From an uncultured Oscillibacter sp. (GTDB taxonomy: Bacteria; Bacillota; Clostridia; Oscillospirales; Oscillospiraceae), in assembly GCA_910587705.1 (NCBI GenBank), contig CAJUMX010000026.1:1-26358 (forward strand): a DNA stretch of 26,358 nucleotides. Direction: 5' to 3'. This document shows, piece after piece, positions 13,930 to 20,371 of this stretch (its first letter is position 1; each line of letters opens with the position of its first letter). The notes under the pieces were generated by a model. The model ran no database searches. It saw only the letters and a program-made list of their open reading frames with translations, and was not told where the DNA came from. The translations under genes were made by a program, and so were the position numbers.

Positions 13930-15261
13930 ATGGAATTTCAGAAGGATTTTATCTGGGGCGCCGCCTCCAGCGCCTATCAGATTGAGGGCTATTCCCAGTT
14001 AGATGGCGGCGGAGCGTGCATTTGGGATACATTTTGCCGTCGCCCGGGGGCCATCGCCGACGGCGGAGACGGCTCCGTAGCCTGCGACGCCTACCATCGC
14101 TTCCAGGAGGATTTGGACATCCTGTTCCAGTTGAACATCCGGCACTACCGCTTCTCCACTAGCTGGGCCAGAGTGGACCCCATGGGAGATGGGAACTGGA
14201 ACGCCGGAGGGCTCCGCTATTACGATCGATTGGTAGACGCCTGCCTGGACCGGGGAATCACCCCCTGGGTCACCCTTTATCACTGGGAGCTGCCCCAAGC
14301 CATAGAGGACCAGGGCGGCTGGCTGCGGCTGGAGACAGCCCAGGCTTTCGGACGTTTTGCCAGCATGATGGCGAAGCATTTTCAGGGCCGAGTCCATCAT
14401 TATTTTACCCTTAATGAACCCCAGATCGTCCTGAGTCTAGGGCATGCCCTGGGGCTTCATGCACCGGGAAGGCAGTACGGCCTGCCCCAACTAGTCCAGT
14501 GCTGGAAGCACCTGATGCTGGCTCACGGTCTAGCGGCCCGGGCCATCCGGGAGGCGGATTCCACCGCCCAGGTGGGCCTGGCTTCTACAGGGCGGCTCTG
14601 CTGGCCCCACAGCCCAGAAGATCGAGAGGCGTCTACAAACGCTGCCTTCGCCATGCCGGATGAGGATTGGATGTTCACCCATCCCTGCGGACTGGACGCA
14701 GCATGTTTCGGCCATGTGGACCCAGAGGGTCCTCGCCTGGCCGAGCGGATGAGTGACATCACACCGCAGGAGTGGGAGATTATGCACGCCGTACCGGATA
14801 TGATCGGCGTCAACTCCTACAACGGTCATGAGATCGCCGCCGGGCCAGACGGCAAGCCGGTGTATCTTCCCCGGTATCCAGGGTTCCCCCGAACGGCCTT
14901 GAAATGGCCCATTACGCCAGAGATCATGGAATACGGCTACGAGGACCTCTACCGGCGGTACGGTCTGCCCCTGTATGTTACGGAGTGTGGCCTAAGCTGC
15001 AACGACCACATTTTTCTAGACGGTAAGGTTCACGATCCGGACCGCATTGACTTCTTGACCCGGTATCTGGAAGCGCTCCGCCGGGGCACGGAACGGGCCG
15101 ACATCCGGGGATTCTTCCATTGGTCCTTAACGGATAACTTTGAATGGCACAGCGGATACGGAGAGCGGTTCGGACTGGTTTATGTGGATTATCCCACTCA
15201 ACGGCGAATTTTGAAGGACAGCGCCTTCTGGTATGCCAGGATTGCCGCAGGCGGCCGCTGA
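13930..15261 (+). CDS. GH1 family beta-glucosidase (or 6-phospho-beta-glucosidase relative) with TECG nucleophile motif
   Basis: The 443-residue (beta/alpha)8 enzyme begins FIWGAASSAYQIEG, the GH1 N-terminal signature. It carries the acid/base in TLNEPQ (Glu163) and the nucleophile in YVTECGLSC (Glu352). The usual TENG reads TECG, with Cys353 in place of Asn. The C-terminal FHWSLTDNFEWHSGYGERFGLVYVDY matches the sugar-binding end of unphosphorylated beta-glucosidases (the E-W pair), so hydrolysis of cellobiose or other glucosides taken up by an ABC system is expected. It starts 4 bases after the GH94 stop with no strong ribosome site, suggesting translational coupling. No terminator is evident in the 18 bases before the convergent GT2-GtrA gene. 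Confidence 0.93.
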   Translation: MEFQKDFIWGAASSAYQIEGYSQLDGGGACIWDTFCRRPGAIADGGDGSVACDAYHRFQEDLDILFQLNIRHYRFSTSWARVDPMGDGNWNAGGLRYYDRLVDACLDRGITPWVTLYHWELPQAIEDQGGWLRLETAQAFGRFASMMAKHFQGRVHHYFTLNEPQIVLSLGHALGLHAPGRQYGLPQLVQCWKHLMLAHGLAARAIREADSTAQVGLASTGRLCWPHSPEDREASTNAAFAMPDEDWMFTHPCGLDAACFGHVDPEGPRLAERMSDITPQEWEIMHAVPDMIGVNSYNGHEIAAGPDGKPVYLPRYPGFPRTALKWPITPEIMEYGYEDLYRRYGLPLYVTECGLSCNDHIFLDGKVHDPDRIDFLTRYLEALRRGTERADIRGFFHWSLTDNFEWHSGYGERFGLVYVDYPTQRRILKDSAFWYARIAAGGR

Positions 15262-15279
15262 ACAAACCGCCCATCCCGT

Positions 15280-16338
15280 TTATTGGGACATCCGGTTTTG
15301 CGATACGAAGCTCACAATGTACAATCCGCCGTCCACCAACGGCTTCATCAAGAAGGCGGGAAGTCCCAGGCAGTCCACCAGGAGATACATCAGCACACAA
15401 TTGGCCAGCAGCAGCGGGACCAGTATTTTCAAATAGCCCCACAGCCGGTAGGACCCGCCAAACACCAAGTGCCGGTTCACGTTGTAGTTCACCGTTCCGG
15501 AGATGACCCGAGCCAGCACCGCCGATGGAACGCTCCTTTTCAGAACCAGATAATACAGCAGGTTAAACGACAGGTAATCTGTCAGAAACGCCAGCAGCGA
15601 GGAGAGGAAAAACCGGGGAAAGCACTGGAACAAAACCGCATATATCCGCATACCGTCCCGCAGGGGACGGAAATGGGAGGCGGCGTCAGAATCCGCCGAG
15701 TAAATGGTCTGGATTTCCACCTCTTCAAGGCCTGCCGGGAACAGCGCCGCCGAATGGACCAGCATTTCCATCTCGTATTCATAACCCTCGCCAGACAGCT
15801 CCAGGAGACCGGACAGGCTCCGCTCCGTCAGCGGAATGCCCCGCAGTCCGGTCTGGGTGTCCCGCAAGCGGATTCCATACAGCAGACGAAAAAGCACTCG
15901 GGTCAAACAGTTCCCAGTTCTGGACCGAGGCGGCATCCGAGACACGTCCCGCATCCCCAAGATCAACCGCCCGCCCCCTGCGGCCAGAGCCTCCGCCACC
16001 CGGAGGATGTCCTCCGGTCTGTGCTGGCCGTCTGCGTCCGCTGTGACAATCCCCGTAAAGCCCCGCTCTGCCATATAGGCGATTCCAGTTTTTAGGGCCC
16101 GTCCCTTGCCGTAATTTTTCTCGTGGCGCAGCACCACCGCCGGTTCCAATCCCTGAAAGACCGTTTCCAGAGACGCGGAACTGCCATCGTTCACCACCAC
16201 AACAGGAATACCGGCCTCACTCAGCTGTCGCACCAAGCCGCTGAAGCACCGGCCCGGCTCATAGGCGGGAATCAGAACGCCGAGCTGGGTCGGTGCGTCT
16301 GTTTGTCCCGCTTGCTCTCGTCTTTCGTTCATGGGCAC
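15280..16338 (-). CDS. GT2 dolichol-phosphate-mannose-synthase-like glycosyltransferase fused to a GtrA domain
   Basis: Residues 17-225 of 352 form a GT-A domain of the DPM1 type: LGVLIPAYEPG, VVVVNDGSS, KNYGKGRALKTGI and the metal motif TADADGQH (Asp101, Asp103). Residues 226-350 hold four hydrophobic helices with the GtrA pattern (RVISGTVNYNVNRHLVF). Such fusions charge undecaprenyl phosphate with a sugar and help present it across the membrane, supplying GT-C enzymes. The GTG at 16338 has GGGAGA upstream; the ATG at 16332 overlaps the previous TGA as ATGA and is an equally possible start. It is the last gene of the XrtG operon, next to the GT-C-like protein it would feed. Confidence 0.88.
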   Translation of the reverse strand: MPMNERREQAGQTDAPTQLGVLIPAYEPGRCFSGLVRQLSEAGIPVVVVNDGSSASLETVFQGLEPAVVLRHEKNYGKGRALKTGIAYMAERGFTGIVTADADGQHRPEDILRVAEALAAGGGRLILGMRDVSRMPPRSRTGNCLTRVLFRLLYGIRLRDTQTGLRGIPLTERSLSGLLELSGEGYEYEMEMLVHSAALFPAGLEEVEIQTIYSADSDAASHFRPLRDGMRIYAVLFQCFPRFFLSSLLAFLTDYLSFNLLYYLVLKRSVPSAVLARVISGTVNYNVNRHLVFGGSYRLWGYLKILVPLLLANCVLMYLLVDCLGLPAFLMKPLVDGGLYIVSFVSQNRMSQ

Positions 16339-18767
16339 GTCTCATCTCCCTTTTTCCGCAGCAGGAGAAGCAGCAGAATTACCCCAGCTGCACTGACCGC
16401 CAGTCCCTCTTTCAGGTATGGATACCGCAGCGTAATAGACGTTACGCCCTCTTCCACAACCGTCAGGTGATTGCGGGAGGATATGGCTTGGCTGCTTTCA
16501 AAATTCTCGTGAAAGGCCAGGGTCGTATTGACCTCCCCCCGGGGAGAGGTCACGGTAATCTGCTGGTTCAAAATCTCCACCTCCAGGGGAACAATCTCCC
16601 GCACAGGTAGCTGATCGGCTGGCAGGGCCATCGCGTGGCTGAGCAGCCGTTCCACAGTGGGGTCTTTTGTCAGACTGAAAAAATAGGTGAGATTCAGCCC
16701 GATAAAAACAAGGTTGTCATTTTTTACCGTACCGTAAAAATTCAGCTCCAGCCCGTCGTCCAAAACGGCCCCCCAGCGCTGGTCCAGCCCCTCCAGGTAT
16801 ACGCAGTCCCAGTCCGTATGCCCCGGAGGAAACAGGTCCGTGTTCAACAGGCCGTCGATGGTATCCAGCTCCGGATATCCGTTGGAAAAGGAAATGGCAT
16901 TGCAGACCACGCCCAGAAAGCTCTGGTTATGGGTCTTTCGATCCTCGGGAATGCCATCTGCGGCAATGACCACCCGGACCCCCGCTTCACTCAGCCGCAG
17001 GACCAGGGACTCGGCAGTCTGTCGGTCGTCATAGGTAAAGTCGGAAAGCAGGATCAAGGAATAGCGGGACAGCTCTTCAAAGGTATAATCGTTGAGATTC
17101 GTGGATTCCGCCTCCTCCATGGCGGGAAAGCCCAGAGCCGTGGCGGCGGCCCCCGCCCCAATACCCAAAGCCGGATAATCCGTCACGGTTCCCCAATTTC
17201 CCGTGACATCCAAGTGATACAAGCGGTAGTTTTCGTTGAAGTCCACCAGGCAATATCCCACGGCGGCGGCGGCCTTGTCCAGACGGGACACGCCGTCCTC
17301 CTCTTTCCACATGGAGGAACGCTGAACCAGCACCGTGTCGTTTCCAAGCTCCATGCAACGATCAAAAAGATAGGAATACTGTCCGTTTTCCAACGCGCGG
17401 TTTAACTGAACAATATTGCCAGCCGTCGCGGCCGCCTCCCAGCCTGCGCCGAAGGTTGCCGGCACAGGGTCGTTCCAGGCGGAAACCAGCCATGCGCCAG
17501 TGGCCGAAAGTCTGCTCAAATCCATCAGCGCCATGCGCTGTTCCGTCAGCTTCTGGGCAGCAGAAATCAGCGTGAGCTCCTGGGCCATGTTCAGCCGGTC
17601 CTCTGCCAGCTCACCGCTTTGAGTGCCCTTTATCAGGCCAAGAGAAGGCACCGTGTCCAAGCACAAAAGCAGCAGCAGTAAGCAGACCAGAGGCTGGCGC
17701 AGCGTATTCCAGCGCAAATAGCTGTACAAAATCATGCAGAGGGCGATGGAAATAAACCGCAGCATCCACAAATATCGGCTGCCCGGGAGGAGTTTCAGCA
17801 CCGGGTACATCGAGGACGATGTGCATAAGCAAAGGAGCAGTCCTGCCCAAAAGCCAGGCATTTCCTCCCTCCGGCTTAGCAGAATGCCCAGTGCCGCCGT
17901 CAAAAACGCCGCCAATCCAAAATAAAAATTCCCGTTGTCACTGGCATAGCGCTCCAGGGGATTCAGGGATATCCAGAGGCTTTGGAAAAATCCCTCCATG
18001 ACCTCGGCGTTGTCCAAAGAGGTTATGCCGCCCACCAAAGAGGGATACAGCCATACGCCCAGAATCAAAAATCCCGCCACCATGGCCCCAACCAGCGGCA
18101 GCACAACTCCCCTGCGCCGGACAATGATCCGGTGGAGCAGGAGGTAAAGCAGCGCTCCGAGGGCCACCATACCACCATATCCCAGGTGACACAGCGTAAC
18201 CAGCGCAAAGCTGACCGCCGCGCCCAACAGCCTGGCCCGGCCGGGCTGCTCCAGGCAGGCATTGCAGAAATGAAAAAACAGGGGGAGGAAAATCATGCTG
18301 ACGGACCGAGCCAGATTTCCCTCCAAAAACAGGGCGCAGAGGTTGTTTGGCATGAAAAACCACAGAGCACCCACGACCGCTCCCAGCCAGGGACGTCCGG
18401 TCCGAAACCCGATGTACAGCCAGGGTAACGCACCCAAAAAGCAAATCATGCCCACAAAAACCAAATAGCCGTCCAGTGGATCGCCGCCCGCCAGTGCCTG
18501 GCAAAGGGCCATGAAGTAAGCGGGCAGCGGCGCCCAATAGCGCAGCAGCTGCACGCCGTTATACCACATGGGATTATAGGACGGCCACCAGTTTCCCCCC
18601 AGAATGGACCGGTAGACAAAATCTCCCCGGTAGACATGGTACATGGTATCCGAGCCGCTGGGATATACGCCGTTCCAGCATACCCACAGCACCACAAAAA
18701 CGGAAATCGCAAGATAGCACACCGGGGCCAGCAGCGGCAAAACGCTCCCCCGTCTCATCCGATTCAA
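16329..18767 (-). CDS. Polytopic membrane protein, GT-C-like (PTPS-related / YfhO-like), XrtG-associated
   Basis: The 812-residue protein has about 11-12 N-terminal membrane helices, then a soluble extracytoplasmic region of about 350 residues and a last C-terminal helix before RKKGDETCP. Its first outer loop carries PSGSDTMYHVYRGDF and NPMWYNGVQLLRYWAPLP, acidic and aromatic residues placed as in GT-C enzymes using polyprenyl-phosphate sugars. It resembles the family annotated as membrane 6-pyruvoyl-tetrahydropterin-synthase-related protein, a name derived from gene neighbourhood rather than fold. The soluble part contains a flavodoxin/GATase-like strand-turn (SLILLSDFTYDDRQT, VRVVIAADG). 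Translation probably starts at the TTG at 18767, which overlaps the preceding TGA and has GGAGG 9 bases upstream; ATG 18758 is the alternative. Confidence 0.75.
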   Translation of the reverse strand: MNRMRRGSVLPLLAPVCYLAISVFVVLWVCWNGVYPSGSDTMYHVYRGDFVYRSILGGNWWPSYNPMWYNGVQLLRYWAPLPAYFMALCQALAGGDPLDGYLVFVGMICFLGALPWLYIGFRTGRPWLGAVVGALWFFMPNNLCALFLEGNLARSVSMIFLPLFFHFCNACLEQPGRARLLGAAVSFALVTLCHLGYGGMVALGALLYLLLHRIIVRRRGVVLPLVGAMVAGFLILGVWLYPSLVGGITSLDNAEVMEGFFQSLWISLNPLERYASDNGNFYFGLAAFLTAALGILLSRREEMPGFWAGLLLCLCTSSSMYPVLKLLPGSRYLWMLRFISIALCMILYSYLRWNTLRQPLVCLLLLLLCLDTVPSLGLIKGTQSGELAEDRLNMAQELTLISAAQKLTEQRMALMDLSRLSATGAWLVSAWNDPVPATFGAGWEAAATAGNIVQLNRALENGQYSYLFDRCMELGNDTVLVQRSSMWKEEDGVSRLDKAAAAVGYCLVDFNENYRLYHLDVTGNWGTVTDYPALGIGAGAAATALGFPAMEEAESTNLNDYTFEELSRYSLILLSDFTYDDRQTAESLVLRLSEAGVRVVIAADGIPEDRKTHNQSFLGVVCNAISFSNGYPELDTIDGLLNTDLFPPGHTDWDCVYLEGLDQRWGAVLDDGLELNFYGTVKNDNLVFIGLNLTYFFSLTKDPTVERLLSHAMALPADQLPVREIVPLEVEILNQQITVTSPRGEVNTTLAFHENFESSQAISSRNHLTVVEEGVTSITLRYPYLKEGLAVSAAGVILLLLLLRKKGDETCP

Positions 18768-19255
18768 GAGGTAGGACCTCCCTCTCCTCCTAAAATGGTG
18801 TTCAGCACCGCATTAATGGCATCCTCCAGGGCGTCTTTTTTCGGCGTCGACCCGCCAGCGGAGGACGGCATCTCCTGTTCCTCCTCCGGAATGTGGAGAA
18901 TATAGCTTCTGGTAGGCGTCTCGCTGGCTTCCACCTGCGTCAGGATGCCGCCGATCTCGTAGATAATCCTGTGAAATTCATTGGCAAAGTAATCCGTCAG
19001 ATTTTCCAGCGTAGGCAAAATGGCATCGAAGGGCGGCATCTCGTTCATGACCTGGTTCTGGAAGGGAGCAACATAGTCGGAGATTCCCTTTTCAAAGGTG
19101 CTGAACTCCACAAAGGAACTGCGCCCATAGCGGATCGTCAGGGTAAATTCCCAGGTATGCGGATGGGTTTCCCCTTTGTGTCCATTGATGATGATATAGT
19201 GCTTGGCATTTAAATAGAATTTCAGTCGGTACTCCCGGTACAGCCTCACCGCCAT
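18764..19255 (-). CDS. 6-pyruvoyl-tetrahydropterin-synthase-like protein lacking catalytic residues (XrtG-associated)
   Basis: The 163-residue protein has the PTPS/QueD fold: FYLNAKHY and HKGETHPHTWEF keep the three zinc-ligand histidines (His19, His31, His33), PTLENLTDYFANEF matches the PTxENL helix, and VEASETPTRSY matches the C-terminal Glu motif. The catalytic cysteine, expected just after HK in the zinc loop (HKCGRLHGH in QueD), is deleted, and the catalytic Asp-His of the LDHxxLN segment reads QNQVMN. It is therefore unlikely to be a pterin or queuosine enzyme. The last 40 residues are low-complexity. Proteins of this kind are recurrent partners of XrtG. The gene is 4 bases downstream of the GGDEF-like gene and overlaps the next start. 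Confidence 0.8.
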   Translation of the reverse strand: MAVRLYREYRLKFYLNAKHYIIINGHKGETHPHTWEFTLTIRYGRSSFVEFSTFEKGISDYVAPFQNQVMNEMPPFDAILPTLENLTDYFANEFHRIIYEIGGILTQVEASETPTRSYILHIPEEEQEMPSSAGGSTPKKDALEDAINAVLNTILGGEGGPTS

Positions 19256-19259
19256 GCTT

Positions 19260-20333
19260 TCACTCCCCCTTCCCTGCGCCGAAGGACGCTAAGTCCTTTG
19301 GCTGCTCCGTCGCGCTGGAGAGCAGCAAAAATTCCTCCAGGCTTACATCGTCATTCAGAAGAGACATGGCGCTGTCAAGCGCCTGTTCCAAATCGCATTG
19401 GACAAACAGAAGCCCGAGCAAACGGTCATCCAGGGTAAAGCGCAGCACCGTCCGGTCCAGGGATACGCTGGCCAGCTTCAAAACACCCCGGACCGCCTCC
19501 TCTCCGGAGCACCGCAGCAACGCCAGGGACAGCGGATACGCCTTTCGTGCCCGCAGCTTCGCAACAAAGGACGGCAGCGCCTCCTTTGACCAGAGATTCT
19601 GTCTGGTATCATGCAAATCACGCTCGGAAAAAAGCTTATTCATCTTGTCTAGGCTTTGGTTCAGGGTATCCATGGCCTCTTTCTGCCGGTCGGCCTCCAA
19701 CTGGAGCCGGCGAACCTTTCCCGCCAGCAGAGCAGTTGCTATGACAAATAAAAGCAAAGTGCCCGCCCCCAGAGCGCAGAGCTCTGTCTTTGCCCCCAGG
19801 AAGAGGTTATGATCCAGCAGCACGCTTCGGTTGGTCAAAAGGCACAGGCGGTACACGTCTCCCTGGTATTCAAAGGCCGCGCCGGAGGCCACATATTCCC
19901 GATCCTCAATGAGTATATTCCCATGACCAACATGGTCCAAGCGAAGGCTTTCCAAAAAGCTCCTGGCGCTGTCCGAAACGTAGTATGTCGCCGTGGTAAA
20001 GCCCTTGTATTTGTTGGTCTCCAACACGTCCTTTACAAACAGCATGTCCTGCTCCCGGGAAAAGGTCCAGTATTTATTGGAGGATGCGTCCATGGCACTG
20101 AGAATACTCTCGATCTCCTTTTCTCCCTTCCGATCTCCCTCCAGGCGAATCTGGTCCAGCACCAGCTGGACATAGCTGTCCTGCTGCATGGCGCAGACCT
20201 CCACCAGTCCCGCTTCATATCGCTCCAGCTGAAACCAGGCCGCCGCTCCCGCGCACATGGACGCCAGCAGCGCGCACAAGAGGGTAATCCCCACAATGGG
20301 ATGCCCCTTTTTTCCCCGTCGGTCCTTCTTCAT
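19260..20333 (-). CDS. Two-TM membrane sensor with degenerate GGDEF-like domain
   Basis: The 357-residue protein has a membrane helix at 13-33, an extracytoplasmic region of about 150 residues (34-183) that looks like a Cache/CHASE-type sensor (ATYYVSDSARSFL, GAAFEYQGDVYRLCLLTNRS), a second helix at 184-205, a heptad-rich coiled coil (206-235) and a cytoplasmic domain of about 100 residues. In the latter, YPLSLALLRC and LRFTLDDRLLGLLFVQCDLEQA align by eye with the LSLAllDiD and RyGGDEFlvll segments of GGDEF domains, but the signature is TLDDR and the region between is shortened. It cannot be a cyclase. By analogy with PelD it may be a c-di-GMP or protein-binding receptor controlling the neighbouring synthase. 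Confidence 0.6.
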   Translation of the reverse strand: MKKDRRGKKGHPIVGITLLCALLASMCAGAAAWFQLERYEAGLVEVCAMQQDSYVQLVLDQIRLEGDRKGEKEIESILSAMDASSNKYWTFSREQDMLFVKDVLETNKYKGFTTATYYVSDSARSFLESLRLDHVGHGNILIEDREYVASGAAFEYQGDVYRLCLLTNRSVLLDHNLFLGAKTELCALGAGTLLLFVIATALLAGKVRRLQLEADRQKEAMDTLNQSLDKMNKLFSERDLHDTRQNLWSKEALPSFVAKLRARKAYPLSLALLRCSGEEAVRGVLKLASVSLDRTVLRFTLDDRLLGLLFVQCDLEQALDSAMSLLNDDVSLEEFLLLSSATEQPKDLASFGAGKGE

Positions 20334-20371
20334 GGTTCGCTCACCCCGCTTTCATTATTTTCCGCCCGTCC

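Noticed and set aside
15244..15290. Terminator between the convergent GH1 and GT2-GtrA genes
   Set aside because: Only a 4-bp GC stem near the GH1 stop and no T tract on either strand.
18764..19255. QueD or PTPS enzyme of queuosine/pterin synthesis
   Set aside because: The catalytic Cys and Asp-His are missing and the neighbours are surface-glycan genes, not queC/queE/folE.
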